From Flavobacteriaceae bacterium (GTDB lineage: Bacteria > Bacteroidota > Bacteroidia > Flavobacteriales > Flavobacteriaceae), in assembly GCA_029247985.1 (NCBI GenBank), contig JAQWKF010000033.1, forward strand, positions 1-7,881: a stretch of 7,881 nt of DNA, in the 5' to 3' direction. Made by a program: the position numbers and the translations under genes. The notes under the pieces were generated by a model. That model had not been told where the DNA came from. It saw only the letters and a program-made list of their open reading frames with translations, and did no database searches. Shown here one piece after another: positions 1 through 7,464 of this stretch (its first letter is position 1; each line of letters begins with the position of its first letter).

Positions 1-1821
1 CCCGCAGGTGATTATACATTTTATGTTTTTGGAAGTAATGACAATGGTACTTGGTCAGCAGCACCTGCATCATTGAAGATTACGATTTATCCACCATGGT
101 ATTGGACTACACTCACCAAAATACTTTATTTCGTTTTGTTAGTGATAGTAATAATACTCTTCGGACAATATACAATGATCAATATTAGAAGGAAACGTAA
201 ACTGGAATTTGATCGGCTTGAAAAAGAAAAAGAAAAAGAATTAAATGTCGCAAAGCTTAAATTTTTCACCAATATATCGCATGAATTACGCTCGCCACTT
301 ACGCTTATACTTGGACCTGTAGAAAAACTCATTAGTAAAATTGATTCACTTAAAAAAGAAGATCGTCTAAAATCATACAACACTATTCAAAGTAACGCAG
401 ACTATCTTTTAAAATTAACAAAACAACTGTTAGACTTCCGAAAACTTGAGCAGGGAAAAACACCACTCACTTGCACACATATAAATATTGTAAGCGTCGT
501 CAAAAAAATAAGTGAACAGTTTAATTCTTTAGCTGATAAAAAAAATATTTCACTCGAATATCATGTTCCAGAAAAGAAGGTCTTTAGTTGGATAGATGTC
601 AATAAATTAGAAAAAATTGTCCATAATTTATTGTCAAATGCGATTAAGTTTACACCCAAGAATGGCAGTATAAGTATCAAGGTTATGTTGAAAAATCCGA
701 ACCAAAACTACCCAGAGGGATATTTCGCCTTAAGTGTAACAGACAATGGTGTAGGAATCAAGCCGGGTGAACTTAAAAATATTTTTGACCGTTTTTACCA
801 AGCTGATAACCAAAACAAAAAAAATAAAGGGGTTGGAATAGGGCTGTCATTTTCGCATAGTTTAGCAAAAATACATGGTGGAGCATTAGCAGTCAAAAGT
901 AAACTCAATGAAGGAAGTACATTTACACTTACATTACCTTTAGGGACTGCACACTTAACGTCAGAACAAATGATTGATGACAAAGAGCTTATCTTAACAA
1001 AGATGGAGAGGCCAATACATCAAGCCAGTGAAAGAAAAGAAGTTATTTTCTATGAAAATGATAACAAGCCCGTACTTTTAATTATCGAAGATAATATTGA
1101 AATAAACCACTACATCGCTTCAGAATTGAGCGAAGATTATGCTATTATTAGTTGTGTGAACGGAAGTAAAGGGCTAGAACTTGCAAGTGAAAAATCCCCA
1201 GATGTTATCATCAGTGATATCATGATGCCAGGAATAGATGGGCTGGAAGTGTGTAGGCAAGTAAAAAAAGACATTCTAATTAATCATATTCCCTTCATCC
1301 TGCTCTCGGCAAAAACAACAAATGAATCTCGAGTGGAAGGACTTCAAGCTGGCGCAGATGTGTATTTGATTAAGCCCTTCAATATGGACGTATTAAAAAT
1401 GCAGATTAACTCTTTACTTGAAAACAGAATAAGGATTCACGATGAGTTTAAAAAATCTCCATTTGAACCAAGTTTAGTTGACATTAATGGAGTGGAGGAA
1501 CAATTTATACAGGATGTAATCGAAGAAATAGAACGTAATCTCGATAATGCGTCCTTTACAACAAATCTACTTGCCAAAAACATTGGGATGAGTAGAACTA
1601 CTTTTTACAACAAGATCAAGGCGATAACAGGACTGAAGCCAACAGAGTTTGTACGTAACTACAGACTTAAAATTGCTGCACAATATCTAGAAAAAGGATT
1701 TAGTGCTAAAGAAAGCATGTATCGAACGGGGTTCAATACTGCTGGATATTTCACACAATCTTTTAAAGCCTTATATAAGATGACTCCATCGGAATATACA
1801 GCCCGTTTTAAAGATGCGTAA
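1..1821 (+). CDS. Hybrid two-component system (HTCS) sensor/regulator, 3' part (5' end outside window)
   Basis: One-protein signalling system that senses a glycan fragment in the periplasm and activates the neighbouring PUL. The frame is open to the left edge; 606 residues are visible. The TTG at position 73 is not a credible start, because the preceding codons encode the end of a Y_Y_Y domain (PAGDYTFYVFGSNDNGTWS). Domains in visible-residue numbers: Y_Y_Y end 1-32; membrane helix about 40-56; charged K/E-rich linker 64-86; HisKA with NISHELRSPLT, phospho-His 94; HATPase with N-box Asn 209/213, DNGVG at 248-252 and GVGIGL at 277-282; receiver about 357-470 with acidic pair Glu363/Asp364, phospho-Asp 406 in SDIMMPG and Lys458 in IKPF; AraC-type HTH about 499-602 ending in the typical GF..YF..SFK and MTPSEY signature. 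All catalytic residues expected of an active kinase and receiver are present. HTCS proteins are usually about 1300-1400 residues, so the beta-propeller sensor is what is missing. It converges on the hydrolase operon, its likely target. By eye it is more AT-rich than that operon. Confidence 0.95.
   Translation, partial: PAGDYTFYVFGSNDNGTWSAAPASLKITIYPPWYWTTLTKILYFVLLVIVIILFGQYTMINIRRKRKLEFDRLEKEKEKELNVAKLKFFTNISHELRSPLTLILGPVEKLISKIDSLKKEDRLKSYNTIQSNADYLLKLTKQLLDFRKLEQGKTPLTCTHINIVSVVKKISEQFNSLADKKNISLEYHVPEKKVFSWIDVNKLEKIVHNLLSNAIKFTPKNGSISIKVMLKNPNQNYPEGYFALSVTDNGVGIKPGELKNIFDRFYQADNQNKKNKGVGIGLSFSHSLAKIHGGALAVKSKLNEGSTFTLTLPLGTAHLTSEQMIDDKELILTKMERPIHQASERKEVIFYENDNKPVLLIIEDNIEINHYIASELSEDYAIISCVNGSKGLELASEKSPDVIISDIMMPGIDGLEVCRQVKKDILINHIPFILLSAKTTNESRVEGLQAGADVYLIKPFNMDVLKMQINSLLENRIRIHDEFKKSPFEPSLVDINGVEEQFIQDVIEEIERNLDNASFTTNLLAKNIGMSRTTFYNKIKAITGLKPTEFVRNYRLKIAAQYLEKGFSAKESMYRTGFNTAGYFTQSFKALYKMTPSEYTARFKDA
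220..240 (+). repeat. Short tandem GAAAAA hexamer tract inside the HTCS linker
   Basis: Three full copies plus a partial copy of GAAAAA, encoding alternating Glu-Lys residues just after the membrane helix and before the HisKA domain. It forms part of the charged, probably helical linker that passes the signal to the kinase. Such purine-rich tracts are common in this part of HTCS genes. The hexamer unit keeps frame if a copy is gained or lost. Confidence 0.5.
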
Positions 1822-1824
1822 AAA

Positions 1825-4314
1825 TTATTCTACCCTTAAGGAGACAGAAGCTGTTTGAAGAGTGTCAGAAGTAGCTTGAACAGTAATCAAGCCTGATTTT
1901 TTTGTGGTTTTTACCATAAGCATACACAGTCCGTTGAATGCCTTGCGTTTGTTCGATTGAAAAGCTGCCATTGTTGCTGGATCTCCATTCCCCACCGCAG
2001 CTATGGTTCCCAAATCTGAGACGGAAAACTTGACCAAATTGTCAGCACTTGGACACAAATTTCCATCTTTATCTGTTATACGCACTGTAACAAACGAAAT
2101 GTCCTTACCGTCAGCATGAAGAGCAACTCTATCTGGAATAAGCTCAATTTTTGCTGGCTCACCAGCTGTGTTTATACGCTTTTTGGCAACCCTTTCACCA
2201 TTGGTGTAGGCAACAACCTCGATTGATCCGGGCTGATAAGGAACTTCCCACATCAATCGGTAAGGAGACATAAAGGTACCCTTATAGCGCCCTCCTTCCC
2301 AGTCAATAAAATTTATAGGAACAGGTGCTTTATCCATTCCCTTACGTTTTTTACCAAAAGATTTTCCATTGACAAATAACTCAACTTCTTCTGCATTGGT
2401 GTAAGAAAAAACGGGGATAATTTCGTTTTCTTTCCCCTCCCAGTTCCAATGCGGCAGTACATGAACCATTGGAGCGCTAGTCCATTGACTTTTATATAAA
2501 TAAAATCTGTCTTTTGGAAGTCCACAAAGGTCTACGGCTCCAAAATATGAACTTCGTGCAGGCCAATCGCCATTCCAGTACCCATTTGTAGAGTTATCTT
2601 TACCGCCATATGGTGTAGGTTCTCCTAAATAATCAAAACCTGTCCAAATAAATTCACCTAAATTATTTGGTGTTTTTTCCAATGCTTCAAATTCAATATC
2701 TGGTGGATAAGCCCAAGGTGGTCCGATAAAATCGTAACTGGTTATCTGCAAGGATTCGTGCTTCTCATACTTTTTAATAGGTAAGTGATACGTGCCACGG
2801 CTACTCACAGTACTGGCTGTTTCTGAACCATAGACAATCCAGTCGGGCTGCTTTTGCACCACCTCCTCATACTTTCTTGGTTTGTAATTCCATCCAACCA
2901 AATCCAATGCTTCAGCTAGCCCATTATTTATTGGAGCTGGATAATAATTAAATCCAGCAGTGACAGGTCTTGTACTATCTTCATCGCGACATATATCGGC
3001 TAATTTATGGGCGATTTCGCGACCCTTGGTCTTGTGTGATTGCTCCAATATCTCGTTCCCTATACTCCACATAACCACAGAAGGACTATTTCGAAAGCTG
3101 CGAATCATGTCACGTAAATCTCGCTCATGCCATTTGTCAAAATGCTTGCTGTAATCGTTTTTTACTTTTGCCATTTGCCAAACATCAAATGCTTCTACCT
3201 GAATCATCAATCCCATTTGGTCACAAAGTTGGACTTGCTCTGGTGATGGAGGGTTATGGCTGGTGCGAATGGCATTGACACCCATTTCTTGCATGATTTC
3301 AAGCTGGCGTTCGGTTGCGCGCTTGTTTACAGCTGCTCCCAATGGACCCAAATCATGATGCAAGCATACCCCTTTAAAACGTGTCTTTTTATCGTTGAGT
3401 TTAAAGCCAAAATCAGCACCATACGCTATGGTTCTTATTCCGAAAGTCGTTTTGTAGGTATCCAAAACCGTATCGCCAAACTTAATTGTCGTCATAGCAG
3501 TATACAAGTTTGGTTTGTCTAAATCCCAAAGCATGGGCGTTTCAACGCTAAGGGTTTGAACTGCCTCCACGGTAGTATTTTGTTTGGTTTGAACTATACT
3601 GTTGGTGTTACCCACCTCTTTGTTGTTGGGATCGTAAATAACAGTCTGTAAGCTAACTTCTTTGTCACTATTAGCAATGTTTTTAACCTCTGTAAGAACA
3701 CGCACTGATGCTTCGTTTTCGGTAATGTTTGGGGTAGTAATAAACGTACCCCATTTGGGAACATGAACTTCATTGTTTATCTCGAGCCAAGTATTTCGAT
3801 AAATACCTGCTCCAGGATACCACCTCGAAGAAAAGTCTTCTGGCGCCAATTGAACCGCAACCACATTTGATCCTCCATAATTTAAATACGGACTTAAATC
3901 AACCGAAAAACCGATATATCCATACGGACGGTCGCCAACAAGAGTTCCGTTAAGCCAAACTTTGGCGTTGTTCATGGCACCATCAAAATGAAGCGTCACG
4001 TGTTTTCCCTTAACGGAGTTTGGTATGTCAAATTTTTTACGGTACCAACCAATTCCATGAAAAGGCAATCCACCACTTCGTGCATTGTAAGAGCTGTCAA
4101 ATGGCCCTTCAATGGCCCAGTCGTGAGGCAGTGTTATATTGCGCCACATAGTATCGTCAAAATCCATTTCGGATGCACCAACTACAGCTCCTTTGGCAAA
4201 CCTCCACCCCTCGTTAAAGCTTACTGGTTCAGTGGTCAGCTGCTGACTGCACGATTGAAACAAGGCTAGTGAAATAATGAGAAAAAAATACAGTGGTCTG
4301 ATCGTTATTTTCAT
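1825..4314 (-). CDS. Glycoside hydrolase family 2 lipoprotein, probable exo-beta-galactosidase
   Basis: 829-residue retaining glycosidase, probably removing terminal beta-galactose (or a related sugar) from desulfated oligosaccharides in the periplasm. The N-terminus is a lipoprotein signal with Cys22 in LALFQSC. No acidic surface-export signal follows the cysteine, so the enzyme probably faces the periplasm. Domains: sugar-binding jelly roll about 30-185 (NITLPHDWAIEGPF); Ig-like about 190-295; TIM barrel about 300-610 with TSHNPPSPE at 351-359; acid/base Glu421 in MWSIGNE; nucleophile Glu498 in VYGSE; DUF4982-like domain about 610-715; C-terminal Ig-like (GH2 C5-type) domain about 718-829 with VGNGDPA. 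The length is normal for this GH2 type. The N-x-K motif that beta-glucuronidases use to hold the carboxylate is not seen where expected (about 593-611), which favours a galactosidase; beta-glucuronidase or another GH2 activity is not excluded. It is the last gene of the operon, 10 bp after the upstream sulfatase. The ATG at 4314 was chosen because the signal peptide starts there; no Shine-Dalgarno is visible. Confidence 0.93.
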   Translation of the reverse strand: MKITIRPLYFFLIISLALFQSCSQQLTTEPVSFNEGWRFAKGAVVGASEMDFDDTMWRNITLPHDWAIEGPFDSSYNARSGGLPFHGIGWYRKKFDIPNSVKGKHVTLHFDGAMNNAKVWLNGTLVGDRPYGYIGFSVDLSPYLNYGGSNVVAVQLAPEDFSSRWYPGAGIYRNTWLEINNEVHVPKWGTFITTPNITENEASVRVLTEVKNIANSDKEVSLQTVIYDPNNKEVGNTNSIVQTKQNTTVEAVQTLSVETPMLWDLDKPNLYTAMTTIKFGDTVLDTYKTTFGIRTIAYGADFGFKLNDKKTRFKGVCLHHDLGPLGAAVNKRATERQLEIMQEMGVNAIRTSHNPPSPEQVQLCDQMGLMIQVEAFDVWQMAKVKNDYSKHFDKWHERDLRDMIRSFRNSPSVVMWSIGNEILEQSHKTKGREIAHKLADICRDEDSTRPVTAGFNYYPAPINNGLAEALDLVGWNYKPRKYEEVVQKQPDWIVYGSETASTVSSRGTYHLPIKKYEKHESLQITSYDFIGPPWAYPPDIEFEALEKTPNNLGEFIWTGFDYLGEPTPYGGKDNSTNGYWNGDWPARSSYFGAVDLCGLPKDRFYLYKSQWTSAPMVHVLPHWNWEGKENEIIPVFSYTNAEEVELFVNGKSFGKKRKGMDKAPVPINFIDWEGGRYKGTFMSPYRLMWEVPYQPGSIEVVAYTNGERVAKKRINTAGEPAKIELIPDRVALHADGKDISFVTVRITDKDGNLCPSADNLVKFSVSDLGTIAAVGNGDPATMAAFQSNKRKAFNGLCMLMVKTTKKSGLITVQATSDTLQTASVSLRVE
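1874..1903 (+). terminator. Possible rho-independent terminator of the HTCS gene, inside the opposing GH2 gene
   Basis: A perfect 6-bp inverted repeat, GCTTGA (1874-1879) and TCAAGC (1887-1892), with a 7-nt loop, is followed after four bases by seven T residues (1897-1903). It lies about 50-80 bases past the HTCS stop and points the right way for that gene only; read on the other strand there is no U-tract. The stem is short and only half G/C, the T-run is offset from the stem, and the same bases encode residues near the GH2 C-terminus (the T-run is part of two Lys codons), so chance is a real alternative. Confidence 0.3.
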
Positions 4315-4324
4315 GTTGGTATGC

Positions 4325-6046
4325 TTATTCTGGTTTAACTAACTGGGCGCGTTCTGCTTCGCTATCCATAGTGTATCGGACTACCTGCATTGCATCAGTG
4401 CCTCTGGCTTCAACTAAGGTTTTATACCAAAGCGCGCGCATCTCGTTTAGTTTGTCTGTATGTGCTGGACTATTGGCTAAATTGTATTGTTCGTCACTGT
4501 CATTTGTAAGCTGATAGAGTTCTTCATAAACTGCAGGCTCTCCGTTGAGTGGCCCTTCAATAAAAGATTGATATACGGCTATTTGGGGGTCGTGATTTGC
4601 ATAGAGCATGCTTGTCATGTTGACCTTGAATTTTTTGGCAGTATCGATCAAATATTGAGCAGATAAGTTTTCATTTTTATAATACCGTATGTATTTCCAC
4701 TCTTTGTCTTGCACGGCCTCACAACGTGGGTTTCCAAAATGAGTCGACCATAAGTTCTCGGTAAATAAAACCTCACGAACAGGGATATCGTTTCCATGAA
4801 TCATGTCGTTCAGGGGCTTTCCCTGATAGGATGTGGGTATGGGTGTAGCGGCATAAGAAAGCATGGTGGGCGCGATGTCAATGGTTTGCACCAACTGGGC
4901 ACTTTTTATTCCTCGACTCTTTCTCGGGGCGTTCGGATCATAAATAATCATGGGCACGCGTGTACATACTTCATAACACAGCGCTTTACCTCCCAAGCCA
5001 CTTTCACCCCAAAAAATACCGTGATCAGAAGTAAAAATAATGATGGTGTTCTTGTCTAGATTTTGTTCTTTTAGTGTTTGCCGTAGATTACCAACAAGCG
5101 CATCTATCCCAGTAACTGCTTGCATATTCCGAATCATGCGTTCGCGCAAGTCTTGTTTGTTGTCCACAAAATCATAGATATCTTGTCGATCATCGGCATG
5201 CAATACAGCTGCAGGGAGCTTTGGCGAAGTGATTGCCTTTTTTTCTGTATAGTATTTAGGCAAGGGGATTTCTATGTCTCTATACAAACTTTTATAGGTT
5301 TCGGGATCGGTCGGACGCATCTTCATTGTACTGGTACTTGCGCCGTGGGGCAAGTTAAAATTGATGCTCATACAAAAGGGCTTGTCCTTTGGAATGCCTG
5401 ATAAAAAGTGCTTTGCGCCTTGAAGCTTGTGTTCGTTAGTTAAAAAGTCTGTTACTCCCTCACCTAAAATCTCAACTTGCGTATCGTTTACAGCACCATT
5501 AAAAATCTCGTGTCGTTCCTTGGGGTAAAACATAAGATGCCCGTGGCCCGCATACCAATAGTCAAACGAAGCTTCCATAAGCCCCGATTTATAGCCGCCC
5601 ACCCCAATGGGAACGTGATTTTTTCCAATGTAGCCTGTGTAATAGCCATTCTTTCGCAATACAACAGGATATGAATTATTCCAAGCATCCGCTGACACAC
5701 TTGTCCCTGAATTAAAATTAACTCCGTGTTTACGTTCAAATTGGCTTAAAAACATGGATGCCCTGCTCGGTGTACAAATAGCACTTGTTACATGCGCGTT
5801 TGTAAATAGTATCCCATCTGCTGCCAGCTTATCTAAATGCGGCGTTTGGATGATTATATTTCCAGTACAACCCAACAAATCGTACCGATGATCATCGGTG
5901 AGAATAAAAATAATATTTGGACGTTCAGTTGATTTATTTTGAGCGTAAACCTCTTGATTTGACAACACAGAAATCAAAATCAGGATACATAATTGTAAAA
6001 TAAAACGAAAGGCCTTAGTGTGGTAAATTCGTAATTTTTTATTCAT
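4325..6046 (-). CDS. S1-family sulfatase, secreted, cysteine (formylglycine) type
   Basis: 573-residue sulfate-ester hydrolase acting on a sulfated sugar, probably in the periplasm. The N-terminus has a basic start, a hydrophobic stretch about 14-29 and a signal peptidase I-type site near VYA-Q (35/36). Visible active-site elements: metal-binding Asp51/Asp52 in LTDDHR; Cys91 in CTPSR, the residue converted to formylglycine; Lys142 and His144 in IGKNH; His234 in NLPHG; Asp341/His342 in TSDHG; Lys354 in LGGKALCYE. A C-terminal subdomain follows from about residue 425 (EVLFTENLWSTHFG, then EWKYIRYYKNE). Unusually, the Thr-Gly that normally ends the sulfatase signature (C-x-P-S-R-x4-T-G) is replaced: the sequence reads CTPSRASMFLSQ. 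Its ATG overlaps the end of the upstream sulfatase by 8 bp, and the GH2 gene follows after 10 bp. The S1 subfamily and the sulfate position attacked cannot be read off. It needs a maturation enzyme that is not in this window. Confidence 0.93.
   Translation of the reverse strand: MNKKLRIYHTKAFRFILQLCILILISVLSNQEVYAQNKSTERPNIIFILTDDHRYDLLGCTGNIIIQTPHLDKLAADGILFTNAHVTSAICTPSRASMFLSQFERKHGVNFNSGTSVSADAWNNSYPVVLRKNGYYTGYIGKNHVPIGVGGYKSGLMEASFDYWYAGHGHLMFYPKERHEIFNGAVNDTQVEILGEGVTDFLTNEHKLQGAKHFLSGIPKDKPFCMSINFNLPHGASTSTMKMRPTDPETYKSLYRDIEIPLPKYYTEKKAITSPKLPAAVLHADDRQDIYDFVDNKQDLRERMIRNMQAVTGIDALVGNLRQTLKEQNLDKNTIIIFTSDHGIFWGESGLGGKALCYEVCTRVPMIIYDPNAPRKSRGIKSAQLVQTIDIAPTMLSYAATPIPTSYQGKPLNDMIHGNDIPVREVLFTENLWSTHFGNPRCEAVQDKEWKYIRYYKNENLSAQYLIDTAKKFKVNMTSMLYANHDPQIAVYQSFIEGPLNGEPAVYEELYQLTNDSDEQYNLANSPAHTDKLNEMRALWYKTLVEARGTDAMQVVRYTMDSEAERAQLVKPE
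6039..6046 (-). other. 8-bp stop/start overlap coupling the two sulfatase genes
   Basis: On the minus strand the sequence ATGAATAA holds the start codon of the downstream sulfatase (ATG at 6046-6044) and the stop codon of the upstream one (TAA at 6041-6039) in a different frame. No Shine-Dalgarno precedes the ATG. This arrangement suggests that translation of the second sulfatase is coupled to the first, and it supports one shared transcript. Confidence 0.65.
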
Positions 6047-7454
6047 ATTGAGGTTGTTCTTTTTTGGACAGTGACTTTTTTCTGTAGGCGCGTGTATTTG
6101 CTTCTTCTTTTTTTACATTGTCCATGTGTGGATCGGTCCACCTTGGTACAGCTAATTCAGCATTCCAACTTTGGTGTAAGGTAAGTAATTGAGTTACAAC
6201 TTCTGGATGATCATACGAAACATCCTTAATCTCTTGGCGGTCTTGTTCTAAATCAAAAAGCATGGTTTTGTTTTTGTACGCACTTTTGATTAGTTTAAAG
6301 TTTCCTTTTCTTATCGCGTATTCTTCGCCATTTGCCACACGCCAGTAAAGCGTTCTTTCTCTTTTTTGGGTATTATCTTCACTTAAAAGTGGTATTAAAT
6401 TAATGCCGTCCAGCTTGTCGGTTTCATGGACCTCAATTCCTGCTGCAGCCATACATGTAGCAAATAAATCAAGTGAAATCATGGGTTCGTTGTAGGTTTT
6501 TCCTTTTGGCAGCTTTGCTGGCCAAGAAATGGCAAAAGGCACCCGAATTCCTCCTTCAAATAGCATTCCCTTGTGCCCGCGGTAAGGACCATTGTTTGCC
6601 GCATCTAAACGTCCTCCATTATCACTTAAAAAAACAATCATGGTATTATCTCGAATATTCATGTCGGTAAGTAAATCTACCAATTGACCTACTCCTTTGT
6701 CAATTCCTGCAATCATGGCTCCGTAGACACTGCGCTTACCGTACTCAATATGCGCTGTTTTGTTTAAGTATTCTAGGGTGGCGTGGTCAGGGCTATGGGG
6801 TGCATTATAGGATAAAAACATAAAGAAAGGCTTATCCCCATTATCTTTAATATTTGACAAAGCCTCTCGTGTAAAATCATCAGTCAAATAAGTTAACTCA
6901 TTAGAACTTATTTTAATATCATTGCGCTGTATGTGCATACGGTTTTCGTTCTGTGAAAAACCCCAATAGTTCATATTCCCACCAGAAAAGCCAAACCACT
7001 TGTCAAAACCTCTGTTATGGGGCAAGAGTGAAGGATGATTGCCCAAATGCCATTTGCCTATGGCATAGGTATTATAACCTGCCGCTTTCATTTTTTGAGG
7101 TAAAAAAATTTCGGTTGCCGGAGTGCCCATGCTAGCGTCTTCGGGATCAAATGGAACATTGTGTTCATGCCCAAAACGTTGCTGATAGCGACCTGTCATA
7201 ATGCCCGCTCTTGAGGGGCTGCAATACGGATGTGACACATACCCATTTGAAAATACAATACCTTGTTTTGCAAGCTTATCAATGTTGGGGGTCAAAATAT
7301 CTTGAGATCCGTTAAACCCCACATCTTTAAAACCCTGGTCATCTGTTAAAACAATAATAATATTTGGCGGTTTGTTTATGTGCTTTTTTGGAGCAGATTG
7401 CTGTGTGCAACTACTCACAAAGAGGGCACATAAAAATAATGCCTGGAGTTTCAT
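6039..7454 (-). CDS. S1-family sulfatase, lipoprotein, cysteine (formylglycine) type
   Basis: 471-residue sulfatase of the arylsulfatase A/GALNS-like fold, removing a sulfate ester from a sugar. The N-terminus is a short lipoprotein signal with Cys16 in LFVSSC. No acidic export signal follows (TQQSAPKK), so it is probably anchored on the periplasmic side. The active site is canonical: Asp38/Asp39 in LTDDQG; Cys78 to Gly88 as CSPSRAGIMTG, with Cys78 the formylglycine precursor and Arg82 its partner; Lys134 and His136 in IGKWHLG; His220 in NAPHSPDH; Asp278/Asn279 in LSDNGG; Lys295 in GHKG. The C-terminal subdomain carries LYWRVANGEEYAIRKGNFKL (369-388) and a WTDPHMDNV stretch, then ends in a Lys-rich tail. 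Length is normal. The gene starts 10 bp after the GH29 stop and overlaps the next sulfatase by 8 bp. The canonical signature and lipid anchor set it apart from its neighbour, so the two probably act on different sulfate positions. Subfamily is not assigned. Confidence 0.94.
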   Translation of the reverse strand: MKLQALFLCALFVSSCTQQSAPKKHINKPPNIIIVLTDDQGFKDVGFNGSQDILTPNIDKLAKQGIVFSNGYVSHPYCSPSRAGIMTGRYQQRFGHEHNVPFDPEDASMGTPATEIFLPQKMKAAGYNTYAIGKWHLGNHPSLLPHNRGFDKWFGFSGGNMNYWGFSQNENRMHIQRNDIKISSNELTYLTDDFTREALSNIKDNGDKPFFMFLSYNAPHSPDHATLEYLNKTAHIEYGKRSVYGAMIAGIDKGVGQLVDLLTDMNIRDNTMIVFLSDNGGRLDAANNGPYRGHKGMLFEGGIRVPFAISWPAKLPKGKTYNEPMISLDLFATCMAAAGIEVHETDKLDGINLIPLLSEDNTQKRERTLYWRVANGEEYAIRKGNFKLIKSAYKNKTMLFDLEQDRQEIKDVSYDHPEVVTQLLTLHQSWNAELAVPRWTDPHMDNVKKEEANTRAYRKKSLSKKEQPQYE

Positions 7455-7464
7455 TTGATTTATG

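Noticed and set aside
73..75. TTG at 73 as the start of a 582-residue histidine kinase
   Set aside because: The same frame is open upstream and encodes the conserved end of a Y_Y_Y sensor domain, so this is an internal Leu codon of a longer HTCS.
1885..1903. Alternative hairpin AATCA/TGATT directly abutting the T-run
   Set aside because: A 5-bp A/T-rich stem with a 4-nt loop is too weak; it overlaps the stronger 6-bp GCTTGA/TCAAGC stem, which was preferred.
2960..5674. Several 60-95-residue + strand reading frames opposite the GH2 and sulfatase genes (2960-3154, 3256-3522, 3988-4269, 4796-5059, 5120-5401, 5477-5674)
   Set aside because: All lie antisense to well-conserved coding sequence and show no recognisable domain; they are shadows.
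5987..5989. Cys20 in the downstream sulfatase leader as a lipoprotein cysteine
   Set aside because: The cysteine is followed by more hydrophobic signal sequence (ILILISVL) and a signal peptidase I-type site near residue 35, so a lipobox there is unlikely.
1822..7464. CRISPR arrays, tRNAs, rRNAs, insertion sequences or attachment sites
   Set aside because: The window is almost entirely coding, with gaps of 10 bp or less. No direct repeat arrays, terminal inverted repeats or transposase motifs were seen on either strand.
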